Position numbers and translations under genes: made by a program. This document shows positions 26,407-35,773 of a DNA stretch of 64,000 bases, piece by piece. The notes below the pieces were generated by a model. The model made no database searches. It had not been told where the DNA came from and worked only from the letters and a program-made list of their open reading frames with translations. Source of the DNA: Sinorhizobium kostiense (GTDB lineage Bacteria > Pseudomonadota > Alphaproteobacteria > Rhizobiales > Rhizobiaceae); contig NZ_JAGILA010000010.1 in NCBI RefSeq assembly GCF_017874595.1, positions 124,001 to 188,000 of the forward strand, in the 5' to 3' direction. Position 1 is the first letter of the stretch. Every line of letters begins with the position of its first letter.

Positions 26407-27405
26407 CTAGGGGATGCCCTTTCCGAAATAGCGTGTGTGGGCGACATTGAGGATGTGATTGACCAAGCTCGAGAAGCTGTATCCGGCGGTCGTCGCGGAC
26501 AGCATATAAGAGTCGCGCATATCGAATGAGGGCATTGAGTTGGCCTCCAGGACAAAGGGCTGGCCGGTGCGATCGATTCGGAAGTCGACCCGGCCAAAGT
26601 CCCGACACTGGCAGGCACGGAAGGTCGCAACCGACATATCCCGCAGCATAGTCGCAAGTCTGCTCCCGATTTGCGCCGGGCAAATCTTCTGTGGCGCCGC
26701 GACCGCCATGTGCATCTTGTCTTCCCAAGTCATAAGGCGCGTTTCTCGGTCCCCGAACTCCTGCTCCACCAAAGGCAACAGCTCGAGCTCTTCGTCTCCA
26801 AGCAGCGCAACGGAGACTTCCCGCCCCTCGATGTATTCTTCCACGAGCGCATCCTGCGAATACTGCGTGACGATCACTTCCACGGCCTGCCTCAATCGAG
26901 CGGGCTCATGCACGAGCTGCAATCCGCGGCTGGTGGATTCTTTACGCGGCTTCACCACCACCGGGAATCGCAGGTCGCCGGTGCTTTCGGTGCCGCGACG
27001 CATCACGCGAAAGTTCGGCGTCGGCAGGCCGCGATCGCGGATGAGCCGCTTGGTGATAACCTTGTCATGCGCCAGCCCATGCCCGAGCGGGCTTGATCCG
27101 GTATATGGGACACCGGCCATCTCGAGCATTGCCGGAATGTGGGTGTAAGGGTATTCGCCCTGAATTCCGTATGCCATGTTGAAGACCATTCCGGAGGGGC
27201 GGGCTTGTGGATCGGGTGGCATGAACTGCTCGAGCGTGGGGAGCAGTCCTATGTCGCCTTCACATAGCAGCGTTTCGTGGCCGCCCTCTTGCAGTGCCGC
27301 CATCACCCTTTGAATTGTCCCGTGGTCGTCGTCCAGCGCACAAGACCGACCGAACCTATTGATCACGCCCGCATGTTCATGGTTCCACGCTATGGCTACC
27401 CGCAT
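26407..27405 (-). CDS. D-Ala-D-Ala ligase-like ATP-grasp enzyme, copy 1
   Basis: A 332-residue ATP-grasp protein that should join two amino- or carboxylic-acid units with ATP. Ligase-family segments are visible: MLEMAGVPYTGSSPLGHGLA, then DKVITKRLI, FPVVVKPRKESTSRGLQLV, EEYIEGREVSVALLG, and the Mg-binding RVDFRIDRTGQPFVLEANS (Glu and Asn ligands present). AAAGGAGTAGCTC precedes the ATG. It is homologous along its whole length to 51973-52968 but has diverged. A cell-wall role is unlikely given its accessory setting; dipeptide formation of the BacD/L-amino-acid-ligase type is an inference. The stop lies in CTAG, as in copy 2. Confidence 0.85.
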   Translation of the reverse strand: MRVAIAWNHEHAGVINRFGRSCALDDDHGTIQRVMAALQEGGHETLLCEGDIGLLPTLEQFMPPDPQARPSGMVFNMAYGIQGEYPYTHIPAMLEMAGVPYTGSSPLGHGLAHDKVITKRLIRDRGLPTPNFRVMRRGTESTGDLRFPVVVKPRKESTSRGLQLVHEPARLRQAVEVIVTQYSQDALVEEYIEGREVSVALLGDEELELLPLVEQEFGDRETRLMTWEDKMHMAVAAPQKICPAQIGSRLATMLRDMSVATFRACQCRDFGRVDFRIDRTGQPFVLEANSMPSFDMRDSYMLSATTAGYSFSSLVNHILNVAHTRYFGKGIP

Positions 27406-27880
27406 GAGCTACTCCTTTAAAAATCTGCCCGATGGCACGTTCACGTTCATTCGTTCGGATTTGGTCTCGGCACCCCGATCACCAGATTGGCACTTACGCG
27501 ACAAGCTCGTTAGTATTAGGGCCCAGCCTTGCAGCACGGACGAGCAGCGTCCTCAGCACCTTCGGCACCACACATCCAGCTTAGCTGCCGGTATGCCACG
27601 CTGCTGGAACGGCACACCGTCCGCCTTGCCGAAGGTGGTGCGTAGCACCGCTTCACGCGCCAGTCGAAGGGTCTGTCGGGCTGGGCTTTGTCGTTTGAGC
27701 GAGTATCATGTGAACTCCTTGGCTGAAGACAGCGCGACGCCTATGGTCGAAACGGGCATCCTGGCAGCGCACCTGCAATTGGCATGCCACCAAACGTATT
27801 TGCGAGCAGGAGCGCAAAGTCAGGCGTTTCGCCGTTGCCAGCGTTACGCTAGTGCCTGGGTCGTCTGGTTCTGAACACAG
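27406..27880. other. Intergenic stretch, nothing recognised
   Basis: 475 bases between the ATP-grasp gene and the IS3 fragment; only short frames without resemblance. Confidence 0.35.
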
Positions 27881-28446
27881 ATGTCGTCAACCGGCCATGG
27901 TAAATCTGAAAAACATGGAACCGCATCTGGGTTCAGAAGTACGAAGAAGGCGGACGACGATGCGCAGGCCGTCGATCTGATCCAGGAGTACGAGGCCCGG
28001 ATCGCGGCGCTGGAGCGGCTGGTCGGCAAGCAGGCGCTCGAGTTGGAGTTCCTAAAGGGGGCTCTGAAAAACGCACCGCCGCCGAAAAGCGGAACTATAT
28101 CCGTTATAAACGGCCCCGCGGCATCTCCATCGCGAAAGGATGCCGGCTAATGGGAATCGCGCGTTCCACTTATTATGACCGCCCAGAAAGGCCGCCCGGC
28201 GACACCGCGATCGTCGAAGCGATGTCGCGATCTGCGATGAGTTCGAGTCCTACGGCTATCGCCGCGTCGGTGCGGCCCTGCGGCAGCAGGGCATTGTGAT
28301 GAACCACAAGAAGATTCACCGCCTCATGCGCGAACACGACCTGCGGCCGAAGTTCAGGCGACGGTTCATTGCCACGATCGATAGCGACCACGACGGCCCG
28401 ATCTTCCCGAACCTGGCAAAGGACATCATCCCGAGCGGTCCCAACC
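27881..28446 (+). mobile_element. IS3-family fragment (orfA and start of orfB)
   Basis: OrfA-like frame 27881-28150 with the family coiled coil (EYEARIAALERLVGKQALEL, EFLKGALK). OrfB begins at 28150 (GIARSTYYDRPERPPGDTAI) and after a one-base deletion near 28226 continues DEFESYGYRRVGAALRQQGI to DIIPSGPN, where it stops abruptly at an IS21-type fragment. The DDE catalytic core is missing. Confidence 0.82.
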
Positions 28447-28920
28447 GCTGAACGGCAGGTAACCGAGCTCGTCGAGAATCACGAGATCGGAATGAACGGG
28501 ACGATTGGCGATCTGCCCGGAACGCCCTTGCACCTTCTCCTGTTCGAGGGCGTTGACGAACTCGACGGTGGAGAAGAAGCGGACCCGCTTGTGGTGATGC
28601 TCGATGGCCTGCACACCGACGGCGGTGGCGATGTGGGTTTTGCCCGTGCTGGGACCACCGACCAGCACGATGTTGTTGGCCTCGCCGATGAAGTCGCAGC
28701 GATGGAGCTGGCGCACGAGCGCCTCATTGATCTCGCTGCTGGCAAAATCGAAGCCGTTCAAGTCCCGGTAGGCCGGAAAGCGGGCGGCTTTGAGCTGGTA
28801 AGCAACCGACCGGACCTCCCGTTCGGCCTTCTCGGCCTTGAGGAGTTGCGACAGGATCGGAACGGAACGTCTAAGATGTTGGTTCTTTTGTTTCAGGCCG
28901 CGCCTAAAGAAGGTCGCCGA
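28440..28920 (-). mobile_element. IS21-family istB ATPase fragment
   Basis: IstB is the AAA+ helper of IS21 transposases. The minus-strand frame holds a Walker A motif (LVGGPSTGKTH), RFFSTVEFVNALEQEK and a Walker B region (LVILDELGYLPFS). It is cut at the IS3 junction right after the Walker B motif and lacks its N-terminus. Confidence 0.82.
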
Positions 28921-29059
28921 CTGCCGCTATCGTGAAACTGCCCGCAACGCTTGTTTTGATCGAATCGACCGTATCGAAGTAACCACCCCGCGGGATCGCA
29001 GAGTGACCAGACTCGCCAATATCCATAGGATCTCTCACTTTTCACGATTACGGGTCTGA

Positions 29060-30142
29060 CTAAGAAATGTTTGGTTTCTCCGATGCTCGAATAGGCTCAT
29101 TAGCCCGTGCCAGACGAGCTGTTGGACAATCTCGCGCAGCAGCCGATTGCGCCTGCATGCCTGATGCAGGGGCCCGTACATGGCAGGCCACGACGCGGCC
29201 GTCTGTCATCGGTACCAAGGGTGGAACTTCGATTCGACAACGCTCGACCGCGAGTGGGCAACGGGGATGAAACGTGCACCCGCTCGGCGGGTTGATCGGG
29301 CTTGGCACCTCGCCCGCGACGGGCGCCTCGAATCGAACGCCCGTGGGATCCGGTACAGGTGCCGCCGCGATCAGCGCTTCGGTGTAGGGGTGGACCGGCT
29401 TCGCGAAGAGGGCCTCGCATGTGGCCAGTTCCACGATCCGCCCCAAATACATGACCGCGACACGATGGCCCAGATGCTCCACAACAGCGAGGTCATGCGA
29501 AATGAAGACGAAGGCGATGCGCAATTGTTGCTGAAGATCCATAAGCAGATTCAGAATCTGTGCCTGCACGGAGACATCCAGGGCAGAAACGGCCTCGTCG
29601 GCGATGATAATTGACGGCTTAAGCGCTAGTGCCCGCGCAATACCGAGCCGCTGGCGTTGGCCACCCGATAACTCCGACGGCAGCCTGTGCATCATCTCGG
29701 GCGACATTCCCACCTTATGGAGAAGGTCCGCGGCAAGGGCTTCACGTTGCTTGCGGCTGAGACGCTCATAATTCTCGACGGGTTCGGTGATGATCTGTCC
29801 TGCGGTAAGACGCGGGTTCAGCGACGAGTAGGGATCTTGAAACACCATCTGCATTAGACGGCGATACGCGCGAAGCTCGTGCTTCTTAAGGCCTGCTATA
29901 TCGGTGCCATCGATCATGACGCGTCCACCCGTCGGATCCACGAGCCGCATCAACAGGCGGGCGACGGTGGACTTTCCACAGCCGGATTCGCCGACGATGC
30001 ATAATGTCTCGCCCGCTTCGACAGAGAAGGACACGTCCTCCACCGCCCGCACCACCGGGGTGGTCTTCTTCAGGAATCCCGCACCAATGGGATAATGCTT
30101 GGTCAGATTTTCGACTTTTAGCAAGGGACCGCTCATGCGCAT
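29060..30142 (-). CDS. Peptide ABC transporter ATP-binding protein (DppF/OppF type)
   Basis: Second ATPase of a dipeptide/oligopeptide uptake system; the layout matches y4tOPQRS of NGR234 (this one y4tS-like). The 360-residue protein has Walker [10 protein letters not shown], a Q-loop in MVFQDPYSSLNP, signature LSGGQRQRLGIARAL, Walker B IIADEAVSALD, and the C-terminal Cys-rich oligopeptide domain (GCTFHPRCPLAVERC). The start at 30142 has AGAGGAG 5 bases upstream and overlaps the previous gene by 10 bases. A longer frame upstream exists but overlaps dppD entirely. It is the last gene of the operon. Confidence 0.92.
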   Translation of the reverse strand: MRMSGPLLKVENLTKHYPIGAGFLKKTTPVVRAVEDVSFSVEAGETLCIVGESGCGKSTVARLLMRLVDPTGGRVMIDGTDIAGLKKHELRAYRRLMQMVFQDPYSSLNPRLTAGQIITEPVENYERLSRKQREALAADLLHKVGMSPEMMHRLPSELSGGQRQRLGIARALALKPSIIIADEAVSALDVSVQAQILNLLMDLQQQLRIAFVFISHDLAVVEHLGHRVAVMYLGRIVELATCEALFAKPVHPYTEALIAAAPVPDPTGVRFEAPVAGEVPSPINPPSGCTFHPRCPLAVERCRIEVPPLVPMTDGRVVACHVRAPASGMQAQSAAARDCPTARLARANEPIRASEKPNIS

Positions 30143-31140
30143 ACAATCTCCTCTGAGCGCCAGCATGCCGCGGTGTGACCCGATTCGATTTCTCGCAGCA
30201 CAGGCGTCTTTTCGCGGCAAATGTCGATTGCGAACGGGCAGCGAGGTGCAAAGCTGCACCCGATAATCGGGTCACGGAGATTAGGTACAATTCCAGGAAT
30301 TTCGGGCAGACGGCTCTGTCGGCCCCGCCGCCGATCAGGTACGGAGCGCATGAGGGCCTGAGTGTACGGGTGCATGGGTCGCGCGAACAGATCCATCACG
30401 GAAGCTTGCTCGATGATCCGGCCGGCATACATAACGATAACGCGTTGGCATGTCTCGGCCACGACGCCAAGGTCATGGGTAATGAACATCACGGCCGTAC
30501 CGGTGCGCTCCTTCAGATCGACGATCAGCCGCAGGATCTGCGCCTGGATAGTGACGTCGAGTGCGGTTGTCGGCTCGTCGGCGATCAACACTTCCGGCGA
30601 GCAGGCAAGGGCCATCGCGATCATGACGCGTTGGCGCATGCCGCCCGACATTTCATAGGGATAGTTGCTCACACGGCGCTCGGGGTCTGCGATGCGGACG
30701 AAACGGAGCATCTCCTCAGCCTTCGTCAACGCACTTGAGCGGGAAACGCCCGTATGAATCTGTACCGCTTCGGCAATCTGGTGGCCAACCGTGTAAACCG
30801 GGTTTAGGCTCGTCATCGGATCCTGGAAGATCATGGCGATCTTTCCGCCGCGGATCTTTCGCATCTCCTGCTCGGACAACTTCAAAAGGTCTTGTCCGTG
30901 GAACCGGACCTCGCCGCCTACAGTTCTGGCTGTCAGCTTCGGCAGTAGGCGAAGAATGGAAAGAGCGGTAACGCTCTTGCCGCACCCGGACTCCCCGACG
31001 ACACCGACGGTTTCGCCCTTCATTATCTGGAAACTGATACCACCCAACGCGCGAGTGACGCTCTCTTCCCCGTAAAAATGCGTTTCAAGGCTTCGAACGT
31101 CTAGAAGTACGTCATGCCTTATCGTTTTATGCATTTGCAT
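30133..31140 (-). CDS. Peptide ABC transporter ATP-binding protein (DppD/OppD type)
   Basis: A 335-residue first ATPase of the same importer: Walker [25 protein letters not shown], signature [15 protein letters not shown], Walker [13 protein letters not shown], switch His in [12 protein letters not shown], and the C-terminal [17 protein letters not shown] oligopeptide domain. The ATG at 31140 follows GGAGG by 7 bases and lies 1 base after the permease stop. The downstream gene overlaps, so the operon is tightly coupled. Confidence 0.93.
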   Translation of the reverse strand: MQMHKTIRHDVLLDVRSLETHFYGEESVTRALGGISFQIMKGETVGVVGESGCGKSVTALSILRLLPKLTARTVGGEVRFHGQDLLKLSEQEMRKIRGGKIAMIFQDPMTSLNPVYTVGHQIAEAVQIHTGVSRSSALTKAEEMLRFVRIADPERRVSNYPYEMSGGMRQRVMIAMALACSPEVLIADEPTTALDVTIQAQILRLIVDLKERTGTAVMFITHDLGVVAETCQRVIVMYAGRIIEQASVMDLFARPMHPYTQALMRSVPDRRRGRQSRLPEIPGIVPNLRDPIIGCSFAPRCPFAIDICREKTPVLREIESGHTAACWRSEEIVCA

Positions 31141-31141
31141 G

Positions 31142-32023
31142 TCAGCGCCTCCGCTTCGCGCGGGGATCGAACATATCACGCAGACCATCCCCCAGAAGGT
31201 TCACCGCAAGCACCGTGACGGCGAGACATATCCCGGGGCCAAAGATCGTCAGTGGAGCCATGGCAAGATACAGCCGCGAACTGGCAATCATGTTGCCCCA
31301 GCTGGGGATCTCGGGTGGAACACCTGCGCCGAGGAAACTGAGCGCCGCCTCCGTAATAATCGCGCTGGCACAGACTATGGCACTCTGGACCATGAGCGCC
31401 GGAATAGTGCTCGGGAGAATATGCCGCCACAGCACCTTGTGAAGCCTCGCACCGCCGCAGAGGGCGGCCTCCACGTACGGACGTTCTCGCACGCTGAGGA
31501 CTACTGAACGAACCAAGCGCGCGACCGCGGGCGTTTCAGGGATCGCTATGGCCACGATAAGAATACCGATCCCGGGGCCGGTCAAAGAGATAAGGGCAAT
31601 GGCTAACAGGATCGTCGGGATCGACATCAAACCGTCCATCACCCGCATCATAACACTGTCGAAGGTGCGGTTGTAACCGGCGAGAATGCCGATCAGGAGT
31701 CCGACAAGAGCGGCGCAAGCAGCCGATGCCAACCCGACCATCAGGGATATCCGCGCTCCGAAAATTGTTCGGGCAAACACATCGCGACCCAGATGGTCGC
31801 TCCCGAACCACATTTCGCCCGAAGGTGGCTTTAGTCGTTTGAACGGATCCATGTTCCCTGGATCGCCGGCGTAAAGCGGGGCCGAGAGCGCCAGAACGAT
31901 CAGAAGCGCCAACAGGCCACCGCCGATAAGAACCAGCGGATGCCGCCTTGCGAGGCGGGCAAGGCCGGAAAATTCCAGCGGGGCCGTCGGCGTTATTTCA
32001 AGTGTTGCGGCGGGGAGCGTCAT
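31142..32023 (-). CDS. Peptide ABC transporter permease (DppC type)
   Basis: A 293-residue inner-membrane permease. After an N-terminal helix (LVLIGGGLLALLIVLALSAP) comes the DppC hallmark MWFGSDHLGRDVFARTIFG, further helices, and the EAA loop contacting the ATPases (EAALCGGARLHKVLWRHILP), ending NLLGDGLRDMFDP. Its start lies 1 base after the upstream permease stop. Confidence 0.92.
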   Translation of the reverse strand: MTLPAATLEITPTAPLEFSGLARLARRHPLVLIGGGLLALLIVLALSAPLYAGDPGNMDPFKRLKPPSGEMWFGSDHLGRDVFARTIFGARISLMVGLASAACAALVGLLIGILAGYNRTFDSVMMRVMDGLMSIPTILLAIALISLTGPGIGILIVAIAIPETPAVARLVRSVVLSVRERPYVEAALCGGARLHKVLWRHILPSTIPALMVQSAIVCASAIITEAALSFLGAGVPPEIPSWGNMIASSRLYLAMAPLTIFGPGICLAVTVLAVNLLGDGLRDMFDPRAKRRR

Positions 32024-32024
32024 A

Positions 32025-32966
32025 TCAGTACCGGATGCGCGGGTCGATCAGCATATAGGTTAGATCGACCGTGAGGTTGATGAGGACGTACAGTCCCGAA
32101 GTCAGGATGAGCACGCTTTGAATGATGGGATAGTCGCGGTTGTTGATTGCGTCGACGACCAGACGACCAATACCGGGTATGTTGAACACCGTTTCCGTGA
32201 TAACGACGCCGCCGATCAGATAGGCGAAGCTTATGCCAACGACGGTGAGGATCGGTACGCCGGCATTCTTCAAAGCATGGTGGAAAAGCATTGCATAGGA
32301 CGATGCGCCCTTAGCAGCTGCCGTTCGCATATAGTCTTCCGACAGAACTTCCAGCATGCTGGCCCGCGTGACCCGGGCGATGAAGGCAATGAAGCCGAGG
32401 CCCAAGGCAACGGTGGGCAGGATCAGGTGCACAAACCAGAGTGCGATGCCATTGCCGATCGGCACATATCCCTGGACCGGCAGCCAGTGTGTTCGTACGG
32501 CGAAAAAGTAGATCAGGAAGAAGCCGATGACGAAGACCGGAACGGAACATCCTAGTGCCGAAAATGCAGTAAGAATCCGATCGACGAAACCTCCAGCTCG
32601 CCATGCTGCGAGGACCCCGAAGGAGACGCCGACTGTTACCGCAAGTATCATTGTCAGGATTGCCAGTGACACAGTCGGTTCAAGCCGTTGCGACAAGAGT
32701 TCAAGAACCGGCCGTCCGGCAAAGATCGAGGTGCCGAAATCGCCGCCGAGCATGTCGCGCACCCAACGAATGAACTGAACCGGCATTGGATCGTTCAGCC
32801 CCAATTGCTCGCGAATAGCGGCAATCATCTCCTCCGTCGCCGACTGGCCAGCGATGATCGCGGCCGGGTCGCCGGGCGCCAGCCGGAGCAGAAGGAAAAC
32901 GAAAATTCCGACCATCGCCATGACGGCGATGGCCGAAACCAGCCTGCGGAAGACGTAACCAGCCAT
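32025..32966 (-). CDS. Peptide ABC transporter permease (DppB type)
   Basis: A 313-residue permease. N-terminal helix (MVGIFVFLLLRLAPGDPAAI), the DppB segment IREQLGLNDPMPVQFIRWV, several helices, the EAA loop (YMRTAAAKGASSYAMLFHHA) and the conserved end DLTYMLIDPRIRY. It lies 3 bases after the binding-protein gene in the direction of transcription. Confidence 0.92.
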   Translation of the reverse strand: MAGYVFRRLVSAIAVMAMVGIFVFLLLRLAPGDPAAIIAGQSATEEMIAAIREQLGLNDPMPVQFIRWVRDMLGGDFGTSIFAGRPVLELLSQRLEPTVSLAILTMILAVTVGVSFGVLAAWRAGGFVDRILTAFSALGCSVPVFVIGFFLIYFFAVRTHWLPVQGYVPIGNGIALWFVHLILPTVALGLGFIAFIARVTRASMLEVLSEDYMRTAAAKGASSYAMLFHHALKNAGVPILTVVGISFAYLIGGVVITETVFNIPGIGRLVVDAINNRDYPIIQSVLILTSGLYVLINLTVDLTYMLIDPRIRY

Positions 32967-32969
32967 CGC

Positions 32970-34571
32970 TCAGACTTTTTCCATGTTCCACAGCGGAACC
33001 AACCCATCAGTGCTTATGACGCCGGTGAGCGTCTTCTGGCGCGCAGAGGGCGAGACCGCTTGACCCAGGAAAACCGCTCCGACAAAATCCCACCAAAGAT
33101 GTTGCATCCTACGGGCCAGAGCCTTGCGTTCCTCCAGCGTTTCAACAACCGCCCATTGGGCCCGAAGAGCCTCATATTCCTCATTCTTCGGCCAGCCGTA
33201 CCAAGCATTTTCGCCGTTCGCTTGGAGGAGAGCGGTCCCCATCGGATCGGAGAGAGCGCCATTTGGCCAACTCGATATGTGAATGTTCCAGCCACCCTCG
33301 TCAACGGGGCCCTTGTTCGCTCGGCGCGCGGTAATGCCAGCCCAGTCGCTCGGGGCCAGTTCGGCATTGACGCCGATTTTCTTCAACTCAGACGCTAATA
33401 GCTGGGCGGCAACGTCGCCCTGTGCCCAGTCAGTAGAGTCGAGAATGACCATCCTCTCGCCTGCGTATCCGGACTCTTTGAAGAGCTGCTTGGCTTTCTC
33501 TGGGTCGCCGCCCTTCTTATACCATCCCATGTTTTCATCATTTGAGTATGGCGAGCCATTGCCGAACATCGACGTAATGGGGTGGCGGTATCTTGGATCG
33601 GGAGCAATGACTGTCATGAACGCCTCCTGGTCAACCAAGTGCAAAAGCGCCTGACGAGCCTTGACGTTGTCGAACGGCGGCTGGAGGAAGTTTACTCGCG
33701 CGAACATGCATTGCCCCCCCGTGATCACAAGCTGGAGCTCAAGGTTGGGATCGCCCTCGATTGTTGAATAGAAGTCGGGGGGACAGGTAAGCAGCAGATC
33801 AATCTCACCCGCCTGCAGCGCGGCAATACCCGTCTGTTGATCGGAAATATTATCCCAGATGACTCGATCGACTTTTACGACCTTCCCCCCTGCCAGTCCG
33901 TCGGGCGCCTCTTTGCGGGGCACGTATCGTTCATTGCGGTCGTATGTGAAGCTCGCACCAGGCTTGGCGAGATCTTGATTAAACTTGAACGGCCCCGATC
34001 CGATATTGGCAGTTACTTGCTCCGTTGGGGGAAGATTCGCATCCTTCTCCCGCATTACAGCTAGAATCTGTGATGGTGAGGCCAGCGCTTCGATCAGAAG
34101 CTCAAATGGTTCCCTCAATACGATCGTAAAGGTTTTGTCATCCCTCTTCGAAACGTCCTTGGTCCTTTCCATGAGCAGTTTTCCAGCCGAGGACGCCGCG
34201 CCCCAACGTCGAATCGAAGCCACGCAGTCTGCTGCGGTGACTGGGGTTCCGTCGTGGAAGCCCAAGCCGTCCCGAAGCGCGAATGTATAGGTCATCCTGT
34301 CCTCGGACACCCCCCAGTTTCCGATCATTTGCGGGCGCGGCACGCGCTGGGAGTCGAATGCAAAGAGCATGTCATATATGGCTAGAGCATGATTTCCAGT
34401 GTTGGCGCTTGTCGTGTTGTGAGAGTCGAAGCCCGAGGGGAGTTGGTCCAGCACCACGCGGACCACCCGCGTGTCTTCTGAAGCCGCCTGAGCGCGCAGG
34501 ATAGACGAAGCCGACAAGGCGGCTCCGGCGTATACACTCAGCTTGATGAGATCGCGTCGAGAAATTATCAT
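32970..34571 (-). CDS. Peptide ABC transporter periplasmic substrate-binding protein
   Basis: A 533-residue family-5 extracellular solute-binding protein, first gene of the five-gene importer. It starts with a twin-arginine signal (SRRDLIKLSVYAGAALSA, cleavage probably after LRAQAA), so it should be exported folded by Tat. Family segments are YDMLFAFDSQRVPRPQMIGN, YTFALRDGLGFHDGTPVTAA and SGPFKFNQDL. Substrate cannot be read from sequence; peptides or other amide compounds are likely. The serine hydrolase gene lies 104 bases upstream on the same strand. Confidence 0.92.
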   Translation of the reverse strand: MIISRRDLIKLSVYAGAALSASSILRAQAASEDTRVVRVVLDQLPSGFDSHNTTSANTGNHALAIYDMLFAFDSQRVPRPQMIGNWGVSEDRMTYTFALRDGLGFHDGTPVTAADCVASIRRWGAASSAGKLLMERTKDVSKRDDKTFTIVLREPFELLIEALASPSQILAVMREKDANLPPTEQVTANIGSGPFKFNQDLAKPGASFTYDRNERYVPRKEAPDGLAGGKVVKVDRVIWDNISDQQTGIAALQAGEIDLLLTCPPDFYSTIEGDPNLELQLVITGGQCMFARVNFLQPPFDNVKARQALLHLVDQEAFMTVIAPDPRYRHPITSMFGNGSPYSNDENMGWYKKGGDPEKAKQLFKESGYAGERMVILDSTDWAQGDVAAQLLASELKKIGVNAELAPSDWAGITARRANKGPVDEGGWNIHISSWPNGALSDPMGTALLQANGENAWYGWPKNEEYEALRAQWAVVETLEERKALARRMQHLWWDFVGAVFLGQAVSPSARQKTLTGVISTDGLVPLWNMEKV

Positions 34572-34675
34572 GTGTTTCCTCCCTGTTTGAGTAGTTTCTT
34601 TTGAGTAGTTTCGTAGCTAACTTTGTCGGCGGGATCGCCCCCTAAGGGCCATGCCTTTCGAGCGCACTAGCTCGC

Positions 34676-35773
34676 CTATTTCACGATTGCGCTCTCCACC
34701 AGCTTCTTAAACTCTGGGCGCGTCGCGTTCCCCGTCGATTCCGACTGGGTCAAGTAGAGGCCGATCAGGTCATTTGCCTTGTCAACCCAGGATAAAGTGC
34801 CTTGAAATCCGCCATGCCCAAAAACATTATCGCCGAATACTTGCCACTGGAGACCGTATTCTTTCGAAACCAAGCCTGGGCTCGTGGCGAGTCGGACGGT
34901 CTCCTCCGACAGCAAGCGGCGTTCACCAAAGCGCCCACCGTCCAGCATACAGGACAAGAACTTCGCATAATCGATTCCCGAGGCGAAAAGGCCGCCGGAT
35001 GCGCGGAAAAACGGGACTTCCTCCGGTTGCGTGTTATCCCAGGACTTCGTCCAGGGGCCGGTCTCGCCGTTCTCCCTGCAGTAGCTTGCTGCCACACGTC
35101 CTGCACGTGGATCGCCCGGCTGCAGCTTGAAGTCTAAAAACGAGTCGCCCATCGCGAGCGGCTCCAAAATTCGGGTCCTGATGAAGTCTTCGACAGGCAC
35201 TCCGGAGATCTCGGCGACAACCGCCCCAAGAGTGCTCGAGCCCGGATCACTATATTCATATCGCGTGCCCGGCGGACGTTCAGGCCCTCTTCGACCGACT
35301 TCGTCAACTGCCTCCCGCAGTGAGGCGTACCGGGAGCCGTTATTCTCGACGATCGAGCCGGTGATTCCAGAGGTGTGGGTGAGAAGTTGGTATATCGTAA
35401 TGTCGCGCGAACGCTCGTTATCAAATGCCGGGAGATATTTGGACACGCTGTCCTGGAGCGTCAGCCGCCCCTCTTCCTGCAACATCAGGATGGCCGTGCC
35501 GAGGAGCGGCTTTGTCATCGAGCGCATCATGAAGATTGTGTCGGTTTTCATCGGAATCTGGCGCTCTCGGTCGCTCCAGCCGACCGCCTCGTGCAACACG
35601 ATCCGATTCCGGCGGATCACCAGAATCACCGCACCAACGATGCGGCCCTCGTCCACCCAGACCCGAGCAGTTTCGACGGCGTCCCCAAGGGATTGCGGCG
35701 ACATGCCCACGCTTTCGGGCCACGCAGGCGAGAAGCGTTCACTCGATTCGTACAGGATGGCTTCAAAGCTCAT
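34676..35773 (-). CDS. Serine hydrolase of the beta-lactamase (class C/S12) family
   Basis: A 365-residue penicillin-binding-protein-like hydrolase. The active-site motif SMTK (Ser-x-x-Lys) lies in FMMRSMTKPLLGTAILMLQE, the second motif is YSDPGSS (Tyr), and LLTHTSGI is typical of the EstB/D-aminopeptidase branch. No signal peptide is evident, so it is probably cytosolic, acting on esters, amides or D-amino-acid peptides. The ATG at 35773 (GGAG 6 bases upstream) is preferred over an in-frame GTG at 35785. It lies upstream of the peptide importer and is likely co-transcribed, suggesting hydrolysis of an imported compound. Confidence 0.88.
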   Translation of the reverse strand: MSFEAILYESSERFSPAWPESVGMSPQSLGDAVETARVWVDEGRIVGAVILVIRRNRIVLHEAVGWSDRERQIPMKTDTIFMMRSMTKPLLGTAILMLQEEGRLTLQDSVSKYLPAFDNERSRDITIYQLLTHTSGITGSIVENNGSRYASLREAVDEVGRRGPERPPGTRYEYSDPGSSTLGAVVAEISGVPVEDFIRTRILEPLAMGDSFLDFKLQPGDPRAGRVAASYCRENGETGPWTKSWDNTQPEEVPFFRASGGLFASGIDYAKFLSCMLDGGRFGERRLLSEETVRLATSPGLVSKEYGLQWQVFGDNVFGHGGFQGTLSWVDKANDLIGLYLTQSESTGNATRPEFKKLVESAIVK

